From a virus: a DNA stretch of 34,927 nucleotides. Below the pieces are notes generated by a model, which saw only the letters and a list, made by a program, of their open reading frames with translations, made no database searches and was not told the origin of the DNA. Of the stretch, positions 1 to 5,929 are shown in pieces. Location: the IMG/VR virus record IMGVR_UViG_3300042691_011429, positions 1-34,927 of that record. The stretch is one strand, 5' to 3'. Numbering within the stretch: position 1 is the first letter of the stretch; every line of letters starts with the position of its first letter. A program made the translations under genes and the position numbers.

Positions 1-231
1 CCAATCAAAGTGCCGAGGACAAAACGGCCAAAACAAACCGCAGAAGAAAAACAAAAACTCAAAAATGAACACAACCGACTGTACCGAACCAAAGACGTCG
101 AAGCTCATCGTCAACGCAGCAAAGACTGGCGCGCCAAGCTCACGCCGGAACAAAAAGCGGAGGTCGCTCGTAAGCTACGAGAGTGGAGAGCAGCTCGAAA
201 AGCCAATGCTAACGTCAAAAATGGCGTGTAA
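1..231 (+). CDS. Small basic protein, possibly 5'-partial
   Basis: The reading frame is open to the left edge of the window. The first in-window start is GTG at 10, giving 73 residues, but the true start may lie outside. The protein is rich in Lys, Arg, Glu and Gln and is predicted to be almost wholly helical. It has phrases such as RSKDWRAKLTPEQKAEVARK, a style common in the charged arms of phage HNH-type or nucleic-acid-binding proteins, but no catalytic motif is visible. Its last 26 bases overlap the start of the next gene, as is usual in this early block. Function unknown; nucleic-acid binding is only an inference from charge. Confidence 0.5.
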   Translation, partial: PIKVPRTKRPKQTAEEKQKLKNEHNRLYRTKDVEAHRQRSKDWRAKLTPEQKAEVARKLREWRAARKANANVKNGV

Positions 232-448
232 GATCCTGAACTGCCACATAACTACGCTAAACTACCGTGTTAAGCGTGGCTACATAACGCCTATCGTGAT
301 CCGTGGTATGCGGTACTTCCTGCTTGAGGATGTAGAAAGTCTTAAAAGATACAACCCGGTGCGTACCAAGCCGCATTATACTAGGCGCATTGTTGTTGCA
401 CCTGCGACACCGACCCTGTGGCAGCGCATTAAGGCTCTCTTTGTATGA
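206..448 (+). CDS. Small HTH (excisionase/MerR-like) DNA-binding protein
   Basis: 80 residues starting MLTSKMACKILNC. The first ~55 residues read like a helix-turn-helix_17/excisionase domain: a helix that recruits a recognition helix (ILNCHITTLNYRVKRGYI), then a beta-wing with IVIRGMRYFLLEDVESL. The tail is basic and ends in WQRIKALFV. I preferred ATG 206 over an upstream ATG at 65 because residues coded before 206 duplicate the frame of the preceding gene and look random. ATG 221 is an alternative start. The stop overlaps the next ATG as ATGA, suggesting translational coupling. It is probably a small regulator or DNA architectural factor of the early region; its operator is unknown. Confidence 0.6.
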   Translation: MLTSKMACKILNCHITTLNYRVKRGYITPIVIRGMRYFLLEDVESLKRYNPVRTKPHYTRRIVVAPATPTLWQRIKALFV

Positions 449-651
449 GCTGCATCCTTTGTGACATTGTGCTGCCTGAACTTCAGGAGGAAATCATCCG
501 GCTCAAAAATCAACTTAAAACACTGAAACATGATAGCCATGGCAAACACGACAGCGGTGCTGTTCGATCACAAGACGGAGATGATTCGTGCGGTGACATA
601 CGACGGCAGCTTGGAAGATCTGCTGGACATCCTGAAGGTGAACTGCATTGA
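445..651 (+). CDS. Hypothetical small protein with coiled-coil start
   Basis: The start overlaps the preceding stop (ATGA at 445-448), which favours real translation. The first ~32 residues (MSCILCDIVLPELQEEIIRL and onward) contain a CxxC pair and a Leu/Ile heptad-like helix. After that the composition becomes random-looking where the frame runs under the next gene. About 120 bases overlap the following gene in another frame, so either this ORF is genuinely overlapping or only its upstream part is meaningful. No family recognised. Confidence 0.35.
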   Translation: MSCILCDIVLPELQEEIIRLKNQLKTLKHDSHGKHDSGAVRSQDGDDSCGDIRRQLGRSAGHPEGELH

Positions 652-877
652 CACGATCCGCTTGGATGACGAGCACATTATCATCGTAGATGACGAGGGT
701 TTTGTGAACCAGATCGAGAGTGGTTTTGGCGTGCAGTACAAAGACAAGCGCGTTGAGTTTGCTGGCAGCGGGTTGCTCACCGGCGACAGCTACGGCAGCA
801 ACGCTCCAATCACGCTGAACTTGGCTGATCTCAAAATTGATGTTCTGAAATTCAAATATGAAAGATCCGAAGAATAA
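530..877 (+). CDS. DUF3846-like phage protein
   Basis: 115 residues (112 if ATG 539 is used; neither start has a Shine-Dalgarno sequence). The central part has the acidic strand-turn pattern DDEHIIIVDDEGFVNQ, followed later by GSGLLTGDSYGS and a C-terminal helix ADLKIDVLKF. This order resembles DUF3846 proteins, which are common in phages and plasmids and have unsettled function. The match is by eye and weak. Its end overlaps the next gene by 20 bases. It sits in the early block between small regulators and the methyltransferase, so a role in early takeover or anti-restriction is possible but unproven. Confidence 0.6.
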   Translation: MIAMANTTAVLFDHKTEMIRAVTYDGSLEDLLDILKVNCIDTIRLDDEHIIIVDDEGFVNQIESGFGVQYKDKRVEFAGSGLLTGDSYGSNAPITLNLADLKIDVLKFKYERSEE

Positions 878-1409
878 GAAGCCGCAGAAGAAGCGTGTGT
901 ACAAGTCGCCGGAAACTCGTGCAAGGCAGCTTGCCGGACTGGCCAACGTGCGCATTGAGGACCACGTCATGGGCGTGACAGGCATCGAGAAGGTCAACGG
1001 TCAGGGTTACCTTGCCGGTGTGTCTGAAGACATGAAGAAACAAGTCATTCAACTCTACTGCGAGGGTTACAGCATCCGGGCCATTGTGGAGAAGACCGGC
1101 GTTTCGCAGACGGTCGTGCACGCCATCAAGACGCATGGGCTGGATCACGATAGCCAGTTTAGGGAAAAGATGTACCAGGCTAGTCTCAAGGAAAAGCTCC
1201 AGCAGGTGGCTGCTGGGGCTGCGGACAGGGTGATTGAACTTATGCCCGAGATGAGTGCCAAAGACAGTGTGCTAGCCATGGGAATCGCCACAGACAAGCT
1301 GGCTGCACTGGAGCGCAACCGTGGCCCGGAGAGCCTGCATCAGCATGTGCACGTCCACACTACTGCGGAAGTGGGGGATGCTTTCATGCAAGCCATGAAG
1401 CCGAAATAA
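858..1409 (+). CDS. HTH protein, candidate terminase small subunit
   Basis: 183 residues. The N-terminus is strongly basic (KKPQKKRVYKSPETRARQL). A resolvase-like helix-turn-helix lies at about residues 57-95 (MKKQVIQLYCEGYSIRAIVE then TGVSQTVVHAIK). An extended helical region follows (LKEKLQQVAAGAADRVIELM), like the oligomerisation core of small terminase subunits, and the tail has a His-rich HQHVHVH. Small terminases recognise the packaging site and hand DNA to the large subunit. Here the large subunit is 6 kb downstream, which is unusual, so a transcription factor role is equally possible. The stop (1407-1409) abuts the methyltransferase GTG. Confidence 0.6.
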   Translation: MKDPKNKKPQKKRVYKSPETRARQLAGLANVRIEDHVMGVTGIEKVNGQGYLAGVSEDMKKQVIQLYCEGYSIRAIVEKTGVSQTVVHAIKTHGLDHDSQFREKMYQASLKEKLQQVAAGAADRVIELMPEMSAKDSVLAMGIATDKLAALERNRGPESLHQHVHVHTTAEVGDAFMQAMKPK

Positions 1410-2098
1410 TGTGGATACTACCCAAATCACTCATATCAGCCTTTGCTCAGGATACGGAGGCATTGACCTCGGACTCCGTAGAGTTATCCCAAACCTGCGC
1501 ACAATCGCTTATGCGGAGATCGAAGCCTTCGCCTGCGAAAACTTACTTGCGAGAATGGAAGGCGGGCAACTTGATGCGGCTCCGATCTGGAGCGATCTCA
1601 AGTCATTCCCTTGGGCAGAGTTTTCTGGGCTGGTGGACATCCTCTCTGGCGGCTACCCGTGTCAACCGTTTAGCGCAGCAGGACAACGTAGAGGAACAGA
1701 AGATCCAAGACATCTCTGGCCATTTATCTCAAGTGGCATTCAAGTGGTACGACCCAGACTGTGTTTCTTCGAGAACGTGCAGGGACACATTAGCCTTGGA
1801 CTTAGAGAAGTCATTGCAGACTTGGAAAGCCTTGGTTACGAAACGGCGTGGGGAATATTCAGCGCGGCTGAATGCGGCGCGCCTCACCAGCGACGCCGAA
1901 TTTACCTCCTTGCCAACTCCTTGTGCGAACGAGGACAGCTTCAGGTTGAACGGGAACAGCCAGCAGAGCAGATGTTTGGAAGCGAGGGCGCGACGTGGAG
2001 AACTTGGAGAACCTGGCCCACTAAACCCGCAGTTTGTGGAGATAATGATGGGACTTCCAATCGGGTGGACAGATTGCGCCTCCTCGGAAACGGAGTAG
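1409..2098 (+). CDS. Overlapping-frame protein within the methyltransferase gene
   Basis: A 229-residue frame begins with ATG at 1409-1411, two bases before the methyltransferase GTG, and stays open for almost the whole gene. The first half looks random. The second half carries recognisable order: STRTCRDTLALD-like and LQTWKALVTKR segments, then TSDAEFTSLPTPCANEDSF, then NPQFVEIMMGLPIGWTD. Proteins with an LPTP...ANED segment followed by NPxFVEWxMGxPxGWTD are common beside or fused to phage methyltransferases, from my memory of the family. This may be a true dual-coding gene or a shadow whose relatives are themselves shadows. Start usage and expression are unknown. Confidence 0.45.
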   Translation: MWILPKSLISAFAQDTEALTSDSVELSQTCAQSLMRRSKPSPAKTYLREWKAGNLMRLRSGAISSHSLGQSFLGWWTSSLAATRVNRLAQQDNVEEQKIQDISGHLSQVAFKWYDPDCVSSRTCRDTLALDLEKSLQTWKALVTKRRGEYSARLNAARLTSDAEFTSLPTPCANEDSFRLNGNSQQSRCLEARARRGELGEPGPLNPQFVEIMMGLPIGWTDCASSETE

Positions 2099-2166
2099 TA
2101 CCAGCTACGGCTGAGTTAGCCTTTAGAACACTAATAAATGAAATCCAAATTACCGCAGCTCGTTAA
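1411..2166 (+). CDS. DNA cytosine-5 methyltransferase (Dcm type)
   Basis: 251 residues from GTG 1411. It transfers a methyl group from S-adenosylmethionine to C5 of cytosine in DNA. Motif I is SLCSGYGGIDLGL (10-22), motif II surrounds AEIEAF (35-40), motif IV is GGYPCQPFS with catalytic Cys84, motif VI is ENV (121-123), motif VIII is QRRRIY (160-165), and motif X is LLGNGVVPA (224-232). The target-recognition stretch between VIII and X is only ~55 residues, short for the family but with all catalytic motifs present. No endonuclease partner is nearby, so it is probably a solitary protective enzyme against host restriction. Most of the gene is overlapped by a second plausible protein in another frame (1409-2098). 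Confidence 0.95.
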   Translation: MDTTQITHISLCSGYGGIDLGLRRVIPNLRTIAYAEIEAFACENLLARMEGGQLDAAPIWSDLKSFPWAEFSGLVDILSGGYPCQPFSAAGQRRGTEDPRHLWPFISSGIQVVRPRLCFFENVQGHISLGLREVIADLESLGYETAWGIFSAAECGAPHQRRRIYLLANSLCERGQLQVEREQPAEQMFGSEGATWRTWRTWPTKPAVCGDNDGTSNRVDRLRLLGNGVVPATAELAFRTLINEIQITAAR

Positions 2167-2374
2167 CTGGGCGCAACCCCAGTGGCAGCACGCAGCCTCC
2201 GGTATCCGCTGCCGGGCCGACTGGCGTAATGCTTACGTCTATGAGACGGATGCCGGGCTGATCATCGCTTACAGTCAGTCCCACGCAAACGAGAAAGCTC
2301 GTGAGGTAATCGAAAACGGGGACGTGATCAGAAATGAAGACGAACAAGAACAACAATTCTGGGAGGCAGAATGA
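2138..2374 (+). CDS. Hypothetical small protein
   Basis: 78 residues starting inside the last 29 bases of the methyltransferase gene and ending with TGA that overlaps the next ATG (ATGA at 2371-2374). A Trp/Gln-rich N-terminus (WAQPQWQHA) is followed by a strand-like section (CRADWRNAYVYETDAGLIIAY) and an acidic Gln/Glu tail. No family recognised. Its coupling on both sides suggests co-translation with the methyltransferase and the transglycosylase-like protein. Confidence 0.65.
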   Translation: MKSKLPQLVNWAQPQWQHAASGIRCRADWRNAYVYETDAGLIIAYSQSHANEKAREVIENGDVIRNEDEQEQQFWEAE

Positions 2375-3048
2375 TTGTAATGCCAGCAAACGCGAGTGGA
2401 TGGTTTTGGCACTGTCTTGCTCGTGAGACGGGGCGCATAGGGCACCTGTTTTCGCCTGGAGCGCAACGAGGACCATGGCCATGGTTTCCATATGCACTAG
2501 ACAACGGTGCCTTTGCTGCGTGGGATCAGGATGACAACGTGTGGCGCGAGGATCTGTGGGACGTTGAAGCGTGGCGAAAGATGATTCGTTGGGCAGATTC
2601 AAACACACAGAAACCAAATTGGGCTATCGTTCCAGACTGGATTGGCAGTGGCGAACGCACCATTGAGCGGTGGTATCAATTCAAAGATGAAGTGCCATTT
2701 CAAAAAGCCTTGGCGGTTCAGAATGGAATGGGCGTTGCTCAAGCCAGAGAACTTGAGCCTGATGTCATCTGTGTTGGTGGTACTACAGACTGGAAATGGA
2801 AAACCGTTGAGATGTGGGCCAAAGAATTTCCGCGGGTGCATGTGCTGCGGGTAAATTCACCCACAAAACTAGCATGGTTAGAGCAGCTCGGAGTCGAGTC
2901 CTGCGATGGGACCGGGTGGAACCGTGGCGACAAGACGCAAACTTATGGTCTGGAAACTTGGGCGCGATCACTTGCCGAACCAACCAAGTCGCTACTGACT
3001 CCATTCGTTTGCAAGCAACCTGATAAACAACAACTCACATTCTTATGA
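2371..3048 (+). CDS. tRNA-guanine-transglycosylase-like (DpdA-like) protein
   Basis: 225 residues. The layout suggests a TIM barrel of the tRNA/DNA-guanine transglycosylase superfamily: YALDNGAFAAW (near residue 45) resembles the TDSGGF/LDSGGF base-binding motif, WAIVPDWIGSGERTIERW matches the PDxxG...T pattern of phage members, VICVGGTTDWKWKT is a strand-loop typical of this phage family, and SCDGTGWNRG may supply another acidic residue. Family enzymes swap guanine for a 7-deazaguanine; the phage/bacterial DpdA branch does so in DNA. No precursor synthesis genes (folE, queD, queE, queC) are in this window, so substrate and activity are inference. Adjacent to the methyltransferase, it fits a DNA-modification role. 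Confidence 0.6.
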   Translation: MIVMPANASGWFWHCLARETGRIGHLFSPGAQRGPWPWFPYALDNGAFAAWDQDDNVWREDLWDVEAWRKMIRWADSNTQKPNWAIVPDWIGSGERTIERWYQFKDEVPFQKALAVQNGMGVAQARELEPDVICVGGTTDWKWKTVEMWAKEFPRVHVLRVNSPTKLAWLEQLGVESCDGTGWNRGDKTQTYGLETWARSLAEPTKSLLTPFVCKQPDKQQLTFL

Positions 3049-3320
3049 GCCCGCATGAGTTACATGCTGCTTGGGTTCAGAAACAAATTACAAAAATGAA
3101 GATCATATTTAACGAGCAAGGCTACACTGCCCAAGTATCACCTGACACCACTTGCGTCGTCCACCGCAGCGGGGAACTGGTTAACGGTCAAATGCTGCAC
3201 ACTCACGTCGGGGAGAAGCTGCCAAGTCAGGATTGGCGTGAGGTCCGACTGATGGGATGTCCAGACGAGATACGCATAAAAATCGTGCAATCTTACAAGG
3301 ATCTGATAGGGAAGAGATAA
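3045..3320 (+). CDS. Hypothetical small protein
   Basis: 91 residues, start overlapping the previous stop (ATGA at 3045-3048) and stop overlapping the next start (TAATG at 3318-3322). The N-terminal helix (HELHAAWVQKQITKMK) is followed by an alpha/beta stretch containing CVVHRSGELVNGQMLHTHVG and a C-terminal helix EIRIKIVQSYKDLIG. No family recognised and no catalytic motif apparent. Confidence 0.65.
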   Translation: MSPHELHAAWVQKQITKMKIIFNEQGYTAQVSPDTTCVVHRSGELVNGQMLHTHVGEKLPSQDWREVRLMGCPDEIRIKIVQSYKDLIGKR

Positions 3321-4063
3321 TGGCAAACGTCGTCAGATCGTGGAAAAAGTTCATGGCTGTTGGTTGCTCCCATGGCCACCACGCTGACCAAGCTCTTCTC
3401 GATAAGGTGCTTGCGTTTAAGCGCAGGTGGAAGCCGCACACCACGTTGCACCTGGGTGATGCTATCGATTTAGCGTGTCTCAGGGTAAATGCAGGAGAGG
3501 TTGATTCAGCCGTTGATCCTGAGACTGACTTGAACGACGGGCTCACGTTCCTGAGCCGGCTTGAGCCACAGGTCTATTTCCTCGGTAACCACGAGGCCCG
3601 GCTTAACACACTCATGGAGTCACCGCGTGCCATTGTGGCTGCTCTGGCTGCTCGCGTGATGACCCAGATCACTGACCGGGCTAAAGAGATGAAGTGTCAG
3701 GTTGTGGATTACAACTTTCAAAAAGGCTGGCGCATGTACGGTGATGCACTCTTTGGACACGGGTATATGGCAAATGAACAGGCCGTGCGGGATCACGCAG
3801 AGGCAATCTGTGAAGGGGCGGCCAATAAGGTAGTCATAGCGCACTTGCACCGGGTACAGCAGGCCGAGGGGCGCAACAGGGCGCATCCAACGGGGTACTG
3901 TGTGGGCTGGTTGGGGGATGTTAATGCTATGGGGTATGCTGCCAACCGGAGAGCAACGACCTCGTGGAGCCGCGGCTTCGCATGGGGAGAATATTGCAAC
4001 AACGAGACGATTGTATGGCTAGCAAAAGAGACAAAGGACAACCAGTTCAGGTTGCCGGTATAG
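3320..4063 (+). CDS. Calcineurin-like metallophosphoesterase
   Basis: 247 residues using ATG 3320, which overlaps the previous stop; an upstream ATG at 3257 would add 21 residues inside the neighbour and was not chosen. The two-metal phosphoesterase motifs appear in order: GCSHGH (15-20), LGDAID (45-50), GNHE (89-92), GHGY (146-149) and AHLHR (174-178). Phage members are usually phosphodiesterases or nucleases of unknown substrate. The first motif is odd: the usual metal-binding DxH is here CSH, so Asp is replaced by Cys16. This may alter metal preference or activity. The 3' end overlaps the next gene by 49 bases. Confidence 0.85.
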   Translation: MANVVRSWKKFMAVGCSHGHHADQALLDKVLAFKRRWKPHTTLHLGDAIDLACLRVNAGEVDSAVDPETDLNDGLTFLSRLEPQVYFLGNHEARLNTLMESPRAIVAALAARVMTQITDRAKEMKCQVVDYNFQKGWRMYGDALFGHGYMANEQAVRDHAEAICEGAANKVVIAHLHRVQQAEGRNRAHPTGYCVGWLGDVNAMGYAANRRATTSWSRGFAWGEYCNNETIVWLAKETKDNQFRLPV

Positions 4064-4272
4064 ACTCGGTTATAGCGGCCTTAAAGGCGGAGCTTCATGG
4101 TGAACCGCCACCAGAGGGATGGTATACCGTTGCTCAGATTGCCAAGATGCTCGGTATCCCTAAACAAACGGCTGAAGGTTTAGTGGGGCGCAAACAGTGG
4201 GAGTGTGCGCAATATACGACAAAAACGACAGACAATCGTACCATTAAGGTTAAGCATTACCTGATCACATGA
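4015..4272 (+). CDS. Small HTH protein
   Basis: 85 residues from ATG 4015, inside the end of the phosphoesterase gene. A longer reading from 3964 would add 17 random-looking residues. After a basic start, the section GWYTVAQIAKMLGIPKQTAE followed by a second helix and WECAQY looks like a winged or DUF-type helix-turn-helix in which AKMLGIPKQTAEGLV is the recognition unit. The tail TTDNRTIKVKHYLIT reads like a wing. Probably a small DNA-binding regulator. The stop overlaps the next ATG. Confidence 0.6.
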   Translation: MASKRDKGQPVQVAGIDSVIAALKAELHGEPPPEGWYTVAQIAKMLGIPKQTAEGLVGRKQWECAQYTTKTTDNRTIKVKHYLIT

Positions 4273-4484
4273 CCTCTGAACAGAAGCAGGCTTACATCGA
4301 GAGGATGGCTCGTGAGATAGGCGAGCACTTTGACTGTGTACAGGTCTTGGCTCACGACAGTGACACGGACACCTATCAGACGTTCGAAGCTGGCAGCGGT
4401 AGCCTGTTTGCGAGGATGTATCAGGCGCAACGTTGGGTGGAAGAGGAGCCGTCGCTCATCGAGGACGAAGAGGAAGACGAATAG
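4269..4484 (+). CDS. Hypothetical small acidic protein
   Basis: 71 residues, start overlapping the preceding stop as ATGA. The N-terminal helix (SEQKQAYIERMAREIGEHFD) leads to a short beta section (VQVLAHDSDTDTYQTFEAGS) and a very acidic tail (EDEEEDE). The composition is typical of small phage early proteins that bind host factors, but no family is recognised. It is the last clearly coding gene before the repeat tract and terminator. Confidence 0.6.
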   Translation: MTSEQKQAYIERMAREIGEHFDCVQVLAHDSDTDTYQTFEAGSGSLFARMYQAQRWVEEEPSLIEDEEEDE

Positions 4485-4486
4485 CG

Positions 4487-4556
4487 ATTTCAAAATCCAA
4501 ATCCAAAATCAAATTTCAAAATCAAAATTGGAAATCAAAATCAAAATCCAAATTGA
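4487..4556. repeat. AT-rich CAAAATC repeat tract
   Basis: About 70 bases are built from CAAAATC and close variants. Exact copies lie at 4491, 4504, 4517, 4536 and 4542, with variants CAAATCC, CAAATTT and CAAAATT between them. The tract starts three bases after a stop codon and is far richer in A+T than its flanks. It could be a melting element, a protein-binding iteron array, or a product of polymerase slippage. Confidence 0.7.
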
Positions 4557-4626
4557 GTTGGTCCCGGCCCCACACACGCCTGCCACACACGGGCACAACC
4601 TGGACCCTGGCGCGCCTAGCTCCGAT

Positions 4627-4782
4627 TTGGTCGATCACCGCCGAAGCATAGGGCGCAAGGGTGGATCGGTCACAATCGACGCGAAGGCAAAGGCGGCACG
4701 AGAGAACGCGCGGAAGCCACGTCCGAAGGCGCGAGAGAGGCACGCAGCCCGCCGGATTGAGGGGCAGGAAGGGCAGAATTAG
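4627..4782 (+). pseudogene. KGGS-type small basic ORF without a clear start
   Basis: The frame ending at 4782 encodes IGRKGGSVTIDAKAKAARENA followed by more basic residues. This resembles the widespread GKGG..AKAKAARxNGRKGG motif of small phage and plasmid proteins. No ATG precedes it in a sensible position; TTG 4627 is the nearest candidate. The same frame continues upstream through the CAAAATC tract to an ATG at 4330, but that part is a shadow of the neighbouring gene. It may be a remnant, or a gene with a non-ATG start, ending just before the terminator. Confidence 0.35.
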
Positions 4783-4793
4783 GGCAGCAAGAA

Positions 4794-4827
4794 GGGCACC
4801 CCGATTTCTCAAGGTGCCCCCTTTTTT
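4794..4827 (+). terminator. Rho-independent terminator of the early operon
   Basis: The 7-bp stem GGGCACC (4794-4800) / GGTGCCC (4813-4819) has a 12-base loop and is followed by CC and a run of six T (4822-4827). It closes the plus-strand early genes and lies between them and the convergent minus-strand cassette. The T run is on the plus strand only, so it should act in one direction. Confidence 0.8.
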
Positions 4828-4840
4828 GGTGTAGCGTGCT

Positions 4841-4906
4841 TTAGTCTTTGAAGAGGATGGACAAGACTAGATACAAGGCCAGAGCCTCGACGAGTCGGTC
4901 ACTCAT
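4841..4906 (-). CDS. Tiny membrane peptide
   Basis: 21 residues, MSDRLVEALALYLVLSILFK then D, stop TAA. Its ATG overlaps the stop of the upstream gene on the same strand (ATGA at 4906-4903), the coupling style seen in this cassette. Residues ~6-19 form a single hydrophobic helix long enough to sit in a membrane. Too short for family recognition. The coupling is the main support. Confidence 0.4.
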   Translation of the reverse strand: MSDRLVEALALYLVLSILFKD

Positions 4907-5100
4907 TCGCCCCTCCCTGTGTTGCCGCCGAACTCATACGGGTCAGGCTCAATGATGGACTGCAATTCAGCCAAACACTGCTCCATGCTGGAGCAAACTC
5001 CTTGGTGCCTAGGCGTTGCCCAACCCCACCAAGCCTCGCCTATTTGCCAATAACGGCAAACCCCGATTCCGGGTTCTCTCCATTCGGTAACATTTTTCAT
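4903..5100 (-). CDS. Hypothetical small protein of the minus-strand cassette
   Basis: 65 residues beginning MKNVTEWREPGIGVCRYWQI. It is rich in Trp (WWGW) and Cys, with a helical second half (SSMEQCLAELQSIIEPDP). ATG 5100 overlaps the TGA of the gene before it (ATGA). No family recognised. The composition is protein-like, and the plus-strand alternative frame over this region (5002-5394) looks random, so the minus strand is preferred. Confidence 0.55.
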   Translation of the reverse strand: MKNVTEWREPGIGVCRYWQIGEAWWGWATPRHQGVCSSMEQCLAELQSIIEPDPYEFGGNTGRGE

Positions 5101-5243
5101 AGCCTCTCAACCTCCAGTTTCCAGTGTGTCGCCCACAGCATAGCTTCATGCTCGCTAGGAAACGCTAGGACACGGTCTGAGTCGGCAAGGGTGAAGCGGA
5201 GTAACCAGTGGAAGCCGGATTGTTTAAGGGTGGCGTGGTGCAT
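5097..5243 (-). CDS. Hypothetical 48-residue protein
   Basis: ATG at 5243, TGA at 5099-5097 overlapping the next ATG. The protein starts MHHATLKQSGFHWLLRF and contains LADSDRVLAFPSEHEAMLWA, a strand-turn-helix with an amphipathic end (THWKLEVERL). Only two bases separate it from the upstream gene's stop (5245), so the two are probably translated together. No family recognised. Confidence 0.5.
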   Translation of the reverse strand: MHHATLKQSGFHWLLRFTLADSDRVLAFPSEHEAMLWATHWKLEVERL

Positions 5244-5244
5244 A

Positions 5245-5418
5245 TTAACGGAAACGGGACTCTTTAGGGGTGACAACCAGCGTGAGCGCCATGGCCGCCG
5301 GAAACCAGAGCATCATAGCCGTTTCCAACGAAGGAAAGCGACAGAGAAGCCAAGCGTCAGCAGCAAGAAGCACGCACGAGGCGAGGCGAATTAGGGCAGT
5401 GTGTTTGTGGGTGTTCAT
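5245..5418 (-). CDS. Small two-helix membrane protein
   Basis: 57 residues, ATG at 5418, TAA at 5247-5245. After a polar start (MNTHKHTALIRLA) there is a hydrophobic helix SCVLLAADAWLLC, a short turn (RFPSLETA) and a second one, MMLWFPAAMALTLVV, then a basic end (PKESRFR). This is the shape of a small hairpin membrane protein. It could affect superinfection or membrane state, but no family is recognised. The short spacing to the next gene suggests an operon. Confidence 0.5.
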   Translation of the reverse strand: MNTHKHTALIRLASCVLLAADAWLLCRFPSLETAMMLWFPAAMALTLVVTPKESRFR

Positions 5419-5450
5419 TAGTGTGTAGTTTGTTTGGGTTGGGGAGAGTA

Positions 5451-5645
5451 TTACTTAAGGATCGCGCGCAGCTTGTCAACGTGGGCAAAGCGACCCGTGC
5501 GACGGTGGATGGCACAAGCGTGCTTAGGGGACCGTGCAAGCAAGGTGTCACAGTATACCCACCAATATTTGCGGCCCGTTGCTCCTGCATTACGAGCGGT
5601 AGGTGTAAGAGGTAGTCTAGCGTGCACAGTGTAGGTTTTGTTCAT
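5451..5645 (-). CDS. Hypothetical small basic protein
   Basis: 64 residues starting MNKTYTVHARLPLTPTARNA and containing GRKYWWVYCDTLLAR and a basic C-terminal stretch AIHRRTGRFAHVDKLRAILK. Basic and aromatic, plausibly nucleic-acid binding. Chosen over competing plus-strand frames (5421, 5434) because its composition is protein-like. It lies 32 bases upstream of the membrane protein gene on the same strand. Confidence 0.5.
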   Translation of the reverse strand: MNKTYTVHARLPLTPTARNAGATGRKYWWVYCDTLLARSPKHACAIHRRTGRFAHVDKLRAILK

Positions 5646-5731
5646 TGTTAGTTTGTTGTTTGGTTGTTAGTGGTGCAGGTTATCCGCACCCTGCCGCCCC
5701 CCTCACTGTGAGAGAGGCGGATGGGCACGGA

Positions 5732-5929
5732 TTAACGCAACAGAGACTCAGCAGATTGCCCGCAGAGTGCCTGCATAGGCTCCCAGAGGTCACGCTTAAA
5801 GGGGTGAGTGGTAACATGTGTAAGGATTTGCACTGCGTTGTGCTCGGCAAATACGCCAAGCCAAGAATAGAGCACGCCTTCATGGGTGCAATAGAGATGG
5901 CCGTTGCTGTCGTAGTGGAAAAGAATCAT
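5732..5929 (-). CDS. Hypothetical small protein, head of the minus-strand cassette
   Basis: 65 residues from ATG 5929 (MILFHYDSNGHLYCTHEGVL). A beta-hairpin-like start is followed by VFAEHNAVQILTHVTTH and a helical end with ALCGQSAESLL. A longer reading from 6082 adds 51 Pro/His/Arg-rich residues that look random, so it was not used. A frame ending at 5926 overlaps this ATG, but its composition is doubtful. No family recognised. Confidence 0.5.
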   Translation of the reverse strand: MILFHYDSNGHLYCTHEGVLYSWLGVFAEHNAVQILTHVTTHPFKRDLWEPMQALCGQSAESLLR

